DNA of 64,000 bases from Arthrobacter sp. B6 (GCF_001663775.1 NZ_KV467169.1:537013-601012), one strand, 5' to 3'; shown: positions 48,011 through 57,141, counted from the first letter of the stretch. The notes: generated by a model from the letters alone, not told the origin. A program made the numbers and translations.

Positions 48011-48180
48011 CGCGAACGTACACTTGCGGCCCCTCCCAATCGCGCGAACGTACACTTGCGGCCCTCCCAATCGCGCGAACCTACACTTGCGCCCCTCCCA
48101 ATCGCGCGAACGTACACTTGCGCCCCTCCCAATCGCGCGAACGTACACTTGTGGCCCTCCCAATCGCGCGAACGAGCACC
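48011..48180. repeat. Tandem array of about 31-bp units
   Basis: Five units begin at 48011, 48043, 48074, 48105 and 48136 (spacing 32, 31, 31, 31), each reading CGCGAACGTACACTTG, then G/C-rich CGGCCCCTCCCAATCG with 1-3 changes. A sixth copy at 48167 diverges into GAACGAGCACCTCAGG, which is itself repeated at about 48203-48217. There are no unique spacers, so it is not a CRISPR array. An inverted copy of the unit lies at 50118-50142. Confidence 0.9.
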
Positions 48181-48229
48181 TCAGGGCCGCTACCTTCGCA
48201 TGAATGAGCACCTCAGGCCCGCCTCGGCT

Positions 48230-49174
48230 TTATGGGGCCGACGGGGCTCCAGGGCAGCCCTGGCCTTGCGGATTCTGGTTGCAGTTGTCGGCGTAGTTTC
48301 GCGTGATGGACCGCCAGACGCTGACGGTCTGCGGCGCGGCACTGAACTGTCCCTGACCTGGGATGGGCAGCGGCGGACCGTTGTTCACGGAATACGTCCC
48401 TTGGAATGACGTGGTGAGCACAACCTGGAAGTCGCCGGTTTCCGCATAGGCGTGGCTGGTCCGGGTCTTCTCGCCCCAGCGCTCCTGCGGAAGGGGTCCG
48501 CCCATGGACGGCTGAGGGCCGAGCGCCGTGCCGTCGCCGTAGTTCCAGGTGTACTGGACGGGGGTGGCAACAACGTGCACCCGCTGCCCGAACATGGTGA
48601 CGTCGAACTGCTGTTCGGAAGCCTCGGCGTAGAAGTTTGTTTCTGCACCGCGCAGGGTGTGCGGGCTTGGCTGGGCCACGACGGTGCCGGCGTTGATCGG
48701 CAGACTCTCAAACTGCCTTTGGATGTCGGCAGCGATGCGGGGCAGCAGGTCCTCAGGCTTCGCGTCGTAAAGGCACGTGGGGCCGGAGTGATAGGACCAG
48801 ACGGGATTCGCAAAGCCTTTGGGGGCCGACAACCAAATAACTGGGATTCCTTCTTCCCTGCCTTCTGGCCCGCTCTTGCAGTCAACTTGGTCCCGCAGGC
48901 AGACAGAATTGAAGTCCCCACCGCCAAGGTGACATTGGAGTTCGTACTTGTAGATGTTGGGTTCTGTATTGGGGCTCCCAGGTTCCAACCGCCCATAGTC
49001 TTGGGTTTCAGGGTCCCAGGTCCAGCCGCCAATCTCCACAGCATCAGGCTTCCACGCTCCATCGAAATCAGGGTCCTCGCTTTCAGCACCGCGCGCCGGG
49101 GACCCAAGGAGGACCGTGAGCAAGATCGCTGCAGCGAAAGATACGGGGTATCCAAAGTATCGAGTCCCGGACAC
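48230..49174 (-). CDS. Secreted protein with a PKD-like domain
   Basis: A 314-residue exported protein. It has an N-terminal signal peptide (hydrophobic SFAAAILLTVLLG, cleavage probably after ARGA), six cysteines suited to disulphides, and a PKD-like fold segment (QYTWNYGDGTALG, then SHAYAETGDFQVVLTT). The C-terminus is Asn/Gln/Pro-rich with NCNQNPQGQGC. The GTG at 49174 lies three bases after the DUF6318 gene, so the pair is probably an operon. No catalytic motif is visible; a role in surface binding is possible. It lies between the repeat array and its inverted copy. Confidence 0.75.
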   Translation of the reverse strand: MSGTRYFGYPVSFAAAILLTVLLGSPARGAESEDPDFDGAWKPDAVEIGGWTWDPETQDYGRLEPGSPNTEPNIYKYELQCHLGGGDFNSVCLRDQVDCKSGPEGREEGIPVIWLSAPKGFANPVWSYHSGPTCLYDAKPEDLLPRIAADIQRQFESLPINAGTVVAQPSPHTLRGAETNFYAEASEQQFDVTMFGQRVHVVATPVQYTWNYGDGTALGPQPSMGGPLPQERWGEKTRTSHAYAETGDFQVVLTTSFQGTYSVNNGPPLPIPGQGQFSAAPQTVSVWRSITRNYADNCNQNPQGQGCPGAPSAP

Positions 49175-49177
49175 GGG

Positions 49178-49843
49178 TCAACCAACAATGCTTCCGACTT
49201 CGTGAAGTACCCACGAATTGTTCTGGAACGAAACTACGAGCAAATTTCCAGAGTCCGCGGCTTGAGGATCCGTGCGTGCCAATGTTCCGTCTGCTCGGAA
49301 GTACGAGAGCGGCTCCTGGTGGACTTGAACGGCCACCTTGTACTTCGCCTCGTTGTCCTTCGAAAAGGTCGTCTCCACCGTTGGAGTCGTCAGTTTGCCA
49401 CCGGCGAGCCATCTTCCTTCGGAGTGCCACGCCCGGATAGCCTCAGAAGACTTCTGGCAAGGTGCGCAGGTCTTTGGCGCCACGTTCTCGAGGAGCGTCA
49501 GGTCGCCAGTCTCGTAGGCGTAGCTCAAAACACTGAAAAAGAAGCTGCCAAAGGCCAGCGCCCCTTCCTTCGTCTCCGTCTTAGCCACATCTGGCAACAC
49601 CGGAATTGGCACGTTCTGCGCCGGGCCGCTGGCATCTGCAGGCCTGTAGACCGCTGTAGGAGAAGGAGTTGGCGTCGCGCTCGGTGTCGCCGACTCCGTC
49701 TTAGACACGGACGGGGACGGGGTGCCGCCGCTGTTGGGATCGCTGCCCATATTGCAGCCAGCTAAGGCCAAAGCGGCAGCCGCACAAGCCGCGAGTGGTG
49801 CCAGACGCACGCGCCGGGACGTGAAGAGATTGTGCGATGTCAT
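49178..49843 (-). CDS. DUF6318-type lipoprotein
   Basis: A 221-residue predicted lipoprotein: signal peptide with lipobox LAGC (Cys30), a Ser/Thr/Pro-rich linker (about 35-65), then a domain beginning YRPADASGPAQNVPIP with TCAPCQKSSEAI (a CxxC that probably forms a disulphide), as I recall for the DUF6318 family of Micrococcaceae. Function unknown. It is the first gene of a pair with the PKD-like protein. GC content looks a little lower than in neighbouring genes. Confidence 0.75.
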   Translation of the reverse strand: MTSHNLFTSRRVRLAPLAACAAAALALAGCNMGSDPNSGGTPSPSVSKTESATPSATPTPSPTAVYRPADASGPAQNVPIPVLPDVAKTETKEGALAFGSFFFSVLSYAYETGDLTLLENVAPKTCAPCQKSSEAIRAWHSEGRWLAGGKLTTPTVETTFSKDNEAKYKVAVQVHQEPLSYFRADGTLARTDPQAADSGNLLVVSFQNNSWVLHEVGSIVG

Positions 49844-50213
49844 GGGCAGCTATTCCCCCAATAGTTTCAAGACGCCTCGCTCCGAACAATGCCTTAAGGG
49901 TAGCCCAGGTCACATTTCAGCGCCCAGAGTTATCCACAGCCACCCGTCATCGGTTCTACCATCGACTTGTTCAGATATGAAGTCACATACACAGCTGCGC
50001 GAACCCATAACAACCCTGCTAACCGGGCGACAGTTACCGCTCAAGAAAGCCCGCCACTTTTCGCTGCGATTCACAGCTCCGGCACTATTTCTCCACGCAC
50101 CCTCAAGCCAGCGAGGCGAGGGCCACAAGTGTACGTTCGCGCCCGGGGTGTGTTTGCAGGACTTTGTCGGTGGCCCCTCGTAGGCTGTTCCAACCAACTT
50201 GAGGGGGTAGGCC
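49844..50213. other. Intergenic region with one DnaA-box-like site
   Basis: 370 bases without a gene. TTATCCACA (49930-49938) matches a DnaA box, but it is single. GCGCGAACCC at about 49995 resembles the start of the repeat unit. The inverted repeat copy (50118-50142) lies near the right end. Promoters of the divergent lipoprotein and protease genes must lie here, but none is obvious. Confidence 0.45.
50118..50142 (-). repeat. Inverted copy of the array unit
   Basis: 25 bases exactly complementary to 48135-48159 in the tandem array (core GCGCGAACGTACACTTG on the minus strand). With the array it brackets the two exported-protein genes. Confidence 0.9.
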
Positions 50214-51272
50214 ATGCATACTTCAGCCACATTCTGTTCCATCATTCCGCCTTACCTGCTGCGCCGGCTGGCCCGCCAGGACGCGCCGCAGTTTTCTGCG
50301 GCGGCCCGGGCCGCGAAGGAGGCCCTGAGCCATGTCCGGTCCGTCCAGGAGTCCCGCGCCCAGCCAGCCAGGACTACTCCCCCGGGGCTCCGGCAGGTCC
50401 AGCCGGGCCCACCTAACCGAAGCATCTACGACGCCGGCGGCGCCGAGAATCTCCCCGGCAAGCTCGTCCGCAAGGAGGGCGAACCGGCCTCGGGCGACGA
50501 AGCGGCGGACGAAGCCTACGACGGACTCGGACACACACACCGCCTGTACGCTGAGGTCTTCGGCCGGAACTCCATTGATGGTGAAGGGCTTCCCCTTGAT
50601 GCCACAGTCCATTTCGGAAAGCTCTACGACAACGCCTTCTGGGACGGAAGCCAGATGGTTTTCGGCGACGGCGATGGCGAGGTTTTCGAGCGCTTCACCC
50701 GGTCACTCAGCGTTATCGGCCATGAGCTCGCCCACGGGGTCACGCAATTCTCGGCGGGTCTGGCTTACCGCAACCAGGCCGGCGCCATCAACGAATCGAT
50801 GTCGGACGTTTTCGGTGCCTTGGTGGAGCAATACCTAAATCAGGAATCCTTCAAGGAAGCCAGCTGGCTCATCGGCGAAGGCCTCTTCACTGAGCAGGTG
50901 GAAGGGTCAGCCTTGCGTTCCATGAAGGCTCCCGGCACCGCGTACGACGACGACGTCCTCGGGAAGGACCCACAGCCGGACTCCATGGATTCGTACGTAC
51001 GCACGAGCGCGGACAACGGCGGCGTCCACATCAACTCGGGTATTCCCAACCGTGCGTTTTATCTCCTCGCGGAGGCACTGGGAGGCAATGCCTGGGAGTC
51101 CCCGGGCCGGATCTGGTACGAGACCCTCACCGGCGGTTCGTTACCCACTACAGCCACCTTCAGTGTGTTCGCGAGGGCGACGGCGGCGTCCGCCGTCGAA
51201 CTTTTTGGCACCGGTTCCACGGAGCATGACGCCGTGCGGCAGGCGTGGGAAACTGTGAAGGTCAAGCTTTAG
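50214..51272 (+). CDS. M4-family metalloprotease, protealysin type
   Basis: A thermolysin-fold zinc protease of 352 residues. The short propeptide has CSIIPPYLL near residue 8, matching the PPxL motif of protealysin-like precursors. The zinc ligands are His170 and His174 in GHELAHG with catalytic Glu171; Glu194 in NESMSD is the third ligand; DNGGVHINSGIPNRAF holds the transition-state His. No Sec signal peptide is visible, as in protealysins. An emfourin-like gene follows, as in protealysin operons. Confidence 0.92.
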   Translation: MHTSATFCSIIPPYLLRRLARQDAPQFSAAARAAKEALSHVRSVQESRAQPARTTPPGLRQVQPGPPNRSIYDAGGAENLPGKLVRKEGEPASGDEAADEAYDGLGHTHRLYAEVFGRNSIDGEGLPLDATVHFGKLYDNAFWDGSQMVFGDGDGEVFERFTRSLSVIGHELAHGVTQFSAGLAYRNQAGAINESMSDVFGALVEQYLNQESFKEASWLIGEGLFTEQVEGSALRSMKAPGTAYDDDVLGKDPQPDSMDSYVRTSADNGGVHINSGIPNRAFYLLAEALGGNAWESPGRIWYETLTGGSLPTTATFSVFARATAASAVELFGTGSTEHDAVRQAWETVKVKL

Positions 51273-51332
51273 TTGAATGCCTTCGCCGCCTTCCACCCAG
51301 CGGCCAGGCTGCAGGAAAGCCCGGGACCCGCC

Positions 51333-51656
51333 ATGAAGATCAGCGTGGAGCGCAGCGGCGGCGTCGCCGCCCTCACAAGAGTATGGACAGTGCACGCCCA
51401 GACCGAGAGCGCCAAAAGCCAGTGGCAGCCCATTGTCGAAGCGTGCCCGTGGGACGCAGTGCCTAAAACTGTCAGGGCGGCAGCCGCTCAGGCGGCGGGA
51501 AACCAGGCTGACCGTTTCATCTATGCCATCCGGGCAGGCCAGCGGCGGGCGGCGTTGCCGGAGCAGGCTGTCACCGGCCCCTGGCGGGTGCTGGTGGACA
51601 GTGCCCGGGCAGCCGCCGAGGACAAGCCCGGGCAGCACAGGCCAGCCGCTCCGTAG
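51333..51656 (+). CDS. Emfourin-like protease-inhibitor partner protein
   Basis: A 107-residue protein with MKISVERSGGVAALTRVWTV and RFIYAIRAG, resembling emfourin, the small protein encoded with protealysins and shown in Serratia to inhibit its protease. The ATG at 51333 is chosen because emfourins begin MKI/VxRSGG; a TTG 20 codons upstream is possible but gives an unusual extension. It lies 60 bases after the protease gene on the same strand, which supports a joint role. Confidence 0.85.
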   Translation: MKISVERSGGVAALTRVWTVHAQTESAKSQWQPIVEACPWDAVPKTVRAAAAQAAGNQADRFIYAIRAGQRRAALPEQAVTGPWRVLVDSARAAAEDKPGQHRPAAP

Positions 51657-51670
51657 CGGCGGGTCCCCAC

Positions 51671-52639
51671 TCAGCCAGCAGTCGCCAATTGCCCCCGGAA
51701 GGCCCGGCGGTAGGACTGCGGGCTGGTGTCCAGCACCTTGGAGAAGTGGTGCCGGAGCAGCACCGGATGGCCAAATCCCGACTCCCGGGCCACTTCGTCG
51801 ATGTTGAGGTCCGTGGATTCCAGCAATTCCTGCGCCCGAAGGACGCGCTGGGAGTTGAGCCACGCCGCCGGCGTCGCGCCCGTCTCCGAGCGGAACCGGC
51901 GCGCGAAGGTCCTCGGCGACATGTGCACCCGGGAAGCCAGCTCGCCGACGGTGTGCTCGCGGTCAAGATTCTGAACCATCCAGCGCAGCAGTTCCTCCAT
52001 CGGCGCGGAGCCGCAGGTGGGCATGGGCCGGTCGATGAATTGCGCCTGCCCGCCGTCGCGATGCGGCGGCACCACCATGTCCCGCGCAATCGCGGCGGCC
52101 ACGTTGGCGCCCAGTTCCACCCGCACCAGGTGGAGGCAGGCGTCGATCCCCGCCGCCGTGCCTGCACTGGAGATGATGTTCCCGTCCTGGACGTAGAGCA
52201 CGTTCTCATCCACCTGTACGTCCGGGTACCGGCTCGCGAGCTCGGTCGAATAGTGCCAGTGCGTGGTGCAGCGGCGGCCGTTGAGCAGGCCGGCGCGGGC
52301 CAGCGCAAAAGCTCCTGAGCAAATGGACATCACCCACGCCCCACGGGCGTCAGCGGCGCGCAGCGCCTCCATCACGGACTCGGGGACGTCTTCGTCCCGC
52401 CCGTACGGCGCCATGACCACCAGGTCAGCGTCCGCCGTGGCATCGAGCCCCAGGGGAACGTTCATGGACAGGCCGGATTTGAGCCTGACGTTTCCCGGTT
52501 CGGGTGTGCAGACGCGGAAGTCGAAGGCAGGCACGCCACCTCCGCGGGCGGTCCTGTCGATGCCGAAAACCTCGCACGCGGTAGCGAATTCGAAGATGGA
52601 GAAGTTGGGAACCACGATGACTGCCACTGATTTGAGCAT
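51671..52639 (-). CDS. GlxA-type transcriptional regulator (DJ-1/PfpI and AraC HTH)
   Basis: 322 residues. The N-terminal DJ-1/PfpI-like domain (VAVIVVPNFSIFEFATACEV, then WVMSICSGAFALARAGLL with the nucleophile-elbow Cys) is regulatory rather than enzymatic in this class. The C-terminal AraC-type domain has two HTHs (VGELASRVHMSPRTFARRF, then IDEVARESGFGHPVLLRHHF). The ATG at 52639 replaces a longer frame with poor composition. It is divergent from the 55-residue membrane protein gene; target genes are not evident. Confidence 0.92.
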   Translation of the reverse strand: MLKSVAVIVVPNFSIFEFATACEVFGIDRTARGGGVPAFDFRVCTPEPGNVRLKSGLSMNVPLGLDATADADLVVMAPYGRDEDVPESVMEALRAADARGAWVMSICSGAFALARAGLLNGRRCTTHWHYSTELASRYPDVQVDENVLYVQDGNIISSAGTAAGIDACLHLVRVELGANVAAAIARDMVVPPHRDGGQAQFIDRPMPTCGSAPMEELLRWMVQNLDREHTVGELASRVHMSPRTFARRFRSETGATPAAWLNSQRVLRAQELLESTDLNIDEVARESGFGHPVLLRHHFSKVLDTSPQSYRRAFRGQLATAG

Positions 52640-52720
52640 GAATCCATTGTGGCAGAAATTATAGCTTTTTGGGCATTTCTGCCACTGTTTGTTGAATGCG
52701 CACCGGAGCAGCATTGAGTC

Positions 52721-52888
52721 ATGGAAATCTTCGGAATCATCATCGTTGTACTGCTCCTCCTCGTCCTCGCCGCCACCGCATCTGCGCTCCTGCGTGACGG
52801 CCTCGGCCACACCCCGCCTGTCACGTCCGACCAGGCCTGGTCCGCCCTGGACCTGCCCAGCACCAGCTACACGCTGCGCATATTCTGA
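52721..52888 (+). CDS. Small single-pass membrane protein
   Basis: A 55-residue open frame from the ATG at 52721: an N-terminal membrane helix (MEIFGIIIVVLLLLVLAATA), then a hydrophilic tail with RDGLGHTPP, SDQAWSALDLPS and a C-terminal TLRIF. A terminator follows 33 bases later. Both the clean helix-then-tail layout and the terminator support a real gene. I recall similar short proteins in Arthrobacter, but I give no function. It sits between glxA-type and hrpA genes. Confidence 0.7.
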   Translation: MEIFGIIIVVLLLLVLAATASALLRDGLGHTPPVTSDQAWSALDLPSTSYTLRIF

Positions 52889-52921
52889 CCGCCGCACCCG
52901 CCCACGTCCCCTTCAACTTGC

Positions 52922-52951
52922 AAGGACCCGGCTCGTCAGGGCCGGGTCCTT
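52922..52951 (+). terminator. Terminator after the 55-residue protein
   Basis: Perfect 11-bp stem AAGGACCCGGC (52922-52932) with GCCGGGTCCTT (52941-52951), followed by TCTGTG. Intrinsic strength is uncertain because the T run is short. Confidence 0.75.
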
Positions 52952-53133
52952 CTGTGTGCGGCGGTGGGAGCCAGCCGGTGGTGTCCGGGCGGCGGATCAC
53001 AAGCTGAGGTACGACGGCGTCGTCCGCACCTGGGCGCGCGGCACAACGCCCGCCGCGGTTGCCCGTCGCGGCCCCCCGTTGTACAACGCCCGTCACAAGG
53101 GCCCCCGCGGCCCACAGTAGACTGGTTCAAGCC

Positions 53134-56100
53134 ATGACTTTTCACATCTCCTACCCCGCAGAGCTGCCGGTTTCCGAGCGCCGCGAGGACCTGATGGCCG
53201 CCATCGCCGCCAACCAGGTGACCATCATCGCCGGCGAGACCGGCTCCGGTAAGACCACCCAGATCCCCAAGATGTGCCTGGAACTGGGCTTGGGCGACAA
53301 CGGCCTCATTGGGCACACCCAACCGCGGCGGCTTGCAGCGCGGACGGTAGCCGAGCGCATCGCGGAGGAGCTCGGCGTCGAGATCGGCCAGGAGGTGGGG
53401 TTCCAGGTCCGGTTCACCGGCGAAGTCAGCCGTTCCACCAAGGTCAAGCTCATGACGGACGGCATCCTCCTGGCGGAAATCCAGCGCGACAAGCTGCTGC
53501 GCAAATACAACGCCATCATCATTGACGAGGCCCACGAGCGAAGCCTCAACATCGACTTCATCCTCGGGTACCTCAAGCGGATCCTGCCGCAGCGGCCGGA
53601 CCTCAAGATCATCATTACGTCGGCCACCATCGACCCGGAGCGTTTCGCCAAGCACTTCGGCAGCGATGACGAGCCCTCCCCCATCATCGAGGTGTCCGGA
53701 CGGACGTTCCCGGTGGAAATCCGGTACCGGCCGCTGTCGCAGCCTGCAGGCGGGCCCGCCGACAGCGAAGACGCTGACGCCTCCGACGACGAACTCGAAG
53801 AGGACCGCGATCCGCTCGACGCCGTCTGCGACGCTGTGGACGAACTCGCCGGCGAGGCTCCGGGTGACATCCTCATCTTCTTTTCCGGCGAGCGCGAAAT
53901 CCGTGACGCAGCCGAGGCACTCAACGCAAGGATCCAGTCCAACCGCCGTCTGGCCGGCACCGAGGTCCTGCCGCTCTTCGCCCGCCTGAGCCTGCAGGAA
54001 CAGCACAAGGTGTTCCACCCGGGCAGCAAGCGGCGCATTGTGCTGGCCACCAACGTGGCCGAAACGTCCCTGACGGTTCCCGGCATCAAGTACGTCATCG
54101 ATACAGGCACCGCCCGCATCTCCCGCTACTCGCACCGCACCAAGGTCCAGCGGCTGCCGATCGAACGGGTTTCGCAGGCTTCGGCCAACCAGCGCTCCGG
54201 CCGGTGTGGCCGAGTCTCCGACGGCATCGCCATTCGGCTCTATTCCGAAGAGGACTACGAGTCCAGGCCGCAGTTCACGGATCCCGAGATCCTGCGCACC
54301 AACCTGGCGGCCGTCATCCTGCAGATGACAGCCATGGGCGTAGCCCGCGGTCCCAAGGACGTGGAGAACTTCCCCTTTGTGGAGCCGCCGGACTCGCGGG
54401 CAATCAACGACGGCGTCACCCTCCTCCGCGAGCTTGGCGCCTTGAGTGCCGCCCGCACCCAGGACAACGGAGACAAGACAGCGGCCGACGGCGCCCGGCG
54501 CCCGGGTGCCGGCGCCAAGGATGCGGACCGGTCGCCCGGCAAGGGCGGCGGGCTGACCGCCGTCGGCCATAAGCTCGCCCAGCTCCCCGTCGATCCCCGG
54601 CTCGGCCGGATGATCGTGGAAGCCGGCAAGCGCGGCTGTGTCCGCGAAGTGATGATCCTTGCCGCGGCCCTGACCATCCAGGACCCGCGCGAGCGTCCGA
54701 CCGACAAACAACAGCTCGCCGCGGAGAAGCACGCCCGCTTCCGCGACGAGAACTCGGACTTCACGGGCTTCCTGAACCTGTGGAACTACCTGCAGGAGAA
54801 ACAGCAGGAACTCTCGTCCACCCAGTTCCGGCGCCTGTGCCGGAACGAATTCATCAACTACCTGCGGGTCAGGGAATGGCAGGACCTGTTCGCCCAGCTC
54901 CGGCAGCTGGCCCGGCCACTCGGAATCAGCCTGGACAACAAAAGGCTGGCCGATCCCGTGGGCAACCACGAGGGCATCCACATCAGCCTGCTGTCAGGGT
55001 TGCTCAGCCACATCGGCATCCTTGACGAACGCAAGCGCGAGTACATGGGCGCCCGCGGCAGCCGCTTCGCAATCTTCCCCGGCTCTGCGCTGTTCAAGAA
55101 GTCCCCCACATTTGTGATGGCGGCGGAACTGGTGGAGACCAGCCGCCTGTGGGCAAGGGTGGCGGCGAAGTTCGATCCCGTCTGGGCCGAACAGGTGGCG
55201 CCCGACCTCGTCAAACGCACGTACAGCGAGCCACATTGGTCCACGAAGATGGGCGCGGTGATGGCGTATGAGAAGGTCACGCTGTACGGCGTTCCGATCA
55301 TCCCCCAACGCCGGGTCAACTACAGCCGGGTGGATCCGGTGCTGGCCCGCGAGCTGTTCATCCGGCACGCGCTGGTGGAAGGCGACTGGAAAACACACCA
55401 TAAGTTCTTCCACCGGAACCGCGCCCTCCTCCTGGAGGTCGAAGAGCTCGAAGCCAGGATGCGCCGCCGCGACCTTCTGGTGGACGACGAAACGCTGTTC
55501 GAGTTCTACGACGCACGGATCGGCCCCGAGGTTGTGTCCGAGCGGCATTTCGACAAGTGGTGGAAGGACGCCAGGCAGAAAAACCCTGACCTCCTGGACT
55601 ACGACAAGTCGCTGCTGCTCAATGACGACGCCGATGACCTGGACGAGGCCGCATATCCAAAGACCCTGCTGCATAAGGGCTTCGAGCTGCCGCTCAGCTA
55701 CGAATTCCACCCGGTGGCGCCCGGTTCACCACCGAACCCGTCCGACGGCGTCACGGCCGAAGTGCCGGTGCTCTTCCTGAACCAGCTCGATGATGCCGCT
55801 TTCCGGTGGCTGATTCCGGGACAGCGCGCCGAGCTGGTCGCGGCGCTCATCAAGTCCCTCCCCAAGCAGATCCGGAAGAACTTTGTTCCCGCCCCGGACG
55901 TGGCACGGCAGGCTGTGGCTGCGCTGGAAGCGGACTTCGACCCCGCCGTCGACGAACTGGAAGCGTCACTGGAACTGGCCCTGCGCCGGATCCGCGGCCA
56001 CATCATCCCGCCCGGCTCCTGGAACTGGGACGCTGTGCCCTCCCATCTGCGGGTGAGCTTCAAAGTGGTGGACAGCAAGGGAAAGGTGCTGGACGAGGGC

Positions 56101-57141
56101 AAGGACCTGGCCGCCCTGCAGGAACGGCTGGCGCCGGCAACGCGCCGCGCCATTGCCGAATCGCTCGGGGCGACTCCCGGCACTACTGTTCCGAAGCTGG
56201 CAGGAAAGGCCTCCGGAGCCCGCGCCGCGGCGTCGGAAGCAGGCGGCGCCAACGGATCGACCCCGGGTTTCCGGGAGCAAAGCGGCCTGACAGCCTGGAC
56301 CTTCGGCACGGTGCAGCGGCAGGTGAGCAACACCGTCAAGGGCCACACCGTGACGGGCTACCCTGCGCTGGTGGACGAAGGGGCCTCCGTGGCGCTGCGG
56401 GTCTTCCAGACATCATCGGAGCAGCTGGAAGCCATGCGGGGCGGTGTGATCCGGCTCCTGGCCCTCCGGGTTCCGGCACCGGACCGCTACGTACTGGAGC
56501 ACCTCAACAACACGGAAAAGCTGACCTTCAGCCAAAACCCGCACGGTTCAGTGTCCGCCCTCATCGCAGACTGCGCCCTCGCCGCCATCGACAAACTGAC
56601 CCCCGCCGAGCTCCCCTGGGACCAGGCGTCCTTTGATGCCCTGTACGAACAGGTCCGCGCCGAACTCATCGACACCGTCTTCAGCGTCACGGCCGTAGTG
56701 GAGCGCATCCTGGCCAGCACCCGGCGCATCGAGAAGCAACTGAAGGGCACCACAAGCCTTGCCCTGATCAGCGCCCTGAACGACATCAGGAGCCAGCTGG
56801 AGCAGCTGGTTTTCCCGGGCTTTGTGGCGCGCACCGGCTACGCCCAGCTGAGTCAGCTGCCGCGCTACCTGGCGGCCATCGAAAAACGGCTCGAACGCCT
56901 GCCGGGCAATGTCCAGCGCGACGCCCTCGGCATGGCCGCCGTCCAGCGCCTGGAAGACGACTACGACGACGCCGTGTCGGCCCTGCTGCCCGGACGCCGC
57001 GCCGGTGCGGAGCTGGCACAGGTGCGCTGGATGATTGAGGAGCTCAGGGTGAGCCTCTTCGCCGTCGAACTGGGGACTGCATACTCCGTGTCCGAGAAAC
57101 GTATCCGCGCCGTGCTCAACAAGGCCCTCGCGCCGGCCTAG
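53134..57141 (+). CDS. hrpA: ATP-dependent RNA helicase HrpA
   Basis: A 1335-residue DEAH/RHA helicase. Walker A is GETGSGKTT (34-42), then TQPRRLAARTVA (Ia), DEAHERSLN (II), TSATID (III) and NQRSGRCGRV (VI). The HA2/OB region and a long DUF3418-type C-terminal half follow, as in E. coli HrpA (about 1300 residues), which acts on stalled mRNA-ribosome complexes. A Ser/Gly-rich patch (residues about 1030-1055) marks a linker. The ATG at 53134 gives the canonical N-terminus. Confidence 0.96.
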   Translation: MTFHISYPAELPVSERREDLMAAIAANQVTIIAGETGSGKTTQIPKMCLELGLGDNGLIGHTQPRRLAARTVAERIAEELGVEIGQEVGFQVRFTGEVSRSTKVKLMTDGILLAEIQRDKLLRKYNAIIIDEAHERSLNIDFILGYLKRILPQRPDLKIIITSATIDPERFAKHFGSDDEPSPIIEVSGRTFPVEIRYRPLSQPAGGPADSEDADASDDELEEDRDPLDAVCDAVDELAGEAPGDILIFFSGEREIRDAAEALNARIQSNRRLAGTEVLPLFARLSLQEQHKVFHPGSKRRIVLATNVAETSLTVPGIKYVIDTGTARISRYSHRTKVQRLPIERVSQASANQRSGRCGRVSDGIAIRLYSEEDYESRPQFTDPEILRTNLAAVILQMTAMGVARGPKDVENFPFVEPPDSRAINDGVTLLRELGALSAARTQDNGDKTAADGARRPGAGAKDADRSPGKGGGLTAVGHKLAQLPVDPRLGRMIVEAGKRGCVREVMILAAALTIQDPRERPTDKQQLAAEKHARFRDENSDFTGFLNLWNYLQEKQQELSSTQFRRLCRNEFINYLRVREWQDLFAQLRQLARPLGISLDNKRLADPVGNHEGIHISLLSGLLSHIGILDERKREYMGARGSRFAIFPGSALFKKSPTFVMAAELVETSRLWARVAAKFDPVWAEQVAPDLVKRTYSEPHWSTKMGAVMAYEKVTLYGVPIIPQRRVNYSRVDPVLARELFIRHALVEGDWKTHHKFFHRNRALLLEVEELEARMRRRDLLVDDETLFEFYDARIGPEVVSERHFDKWWKDARQKNPDLLDYDKSLLLNDDADDLDEAAYPKTLLHKGFELPLSYEFHPVAPGSPPNPSDGVTAEVPVLFLNQLDDAAFRWLIPGQRAELVAALIKSLPKQIRKNFVPAPDVARQAVAALEADFDPAVDELEASLELALRRIRGHIIPPGSWNWDAVPSHLRVSFKVVDSKGKVLDEGKDLAALQERLAPATRRAIAESLGATPGTTVPKLAGKASGARAAASEAGGANGSTPGFREQSGLTAWTFGTVQRQVSNTVKGHTVTGYPALVDEGASVALRVFQTSSEQLEAMRGGVIRLLALRVPAPDRYVLEHLNNTEKLTFSQNPHGSVSALIADCALAAIDKLTPAELPWDQASFDALYEQVRAELIDTVFSVTAVVERILASTRRIEKQLKGTTSLALISALNDIRSQLEQLVFPGFVARTGYAQLSQLPRYLAAIEKRLERLPGNVQRDALGMAAVQRLEDDYDDAVSALLPGRRAGAELAQVRWMIEELRVSLFAVELGTAYSVSEKRIRAVLNKALAPA

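Noticed and set aside
48011-48180. CRISPR-like repeat array
   Set aside because: The units differ by only a few bases throughout and there are no unique spacers or cas genes; it is a plain tandem repeat.
47519-48409. Open frame running through the tRNA and repeat array
   Set aside because: It reads through a tRNA and a terminator; the repeated peptide RANVHL is an artefact of translating the tandem repeat.
49930-49938. DnaA box TTATCCACA as a replication origin
   Set aside because: Only one box, with no dnaA, dnaN or AT-rich unwinding region nearby.
52936-54981. Long minus-strand open frame across hrpA
   Set aside because: Antisense to a gene with clear helicase motifs; GC-rich codons leave long open antisense frames, and its translation shows no family motif.
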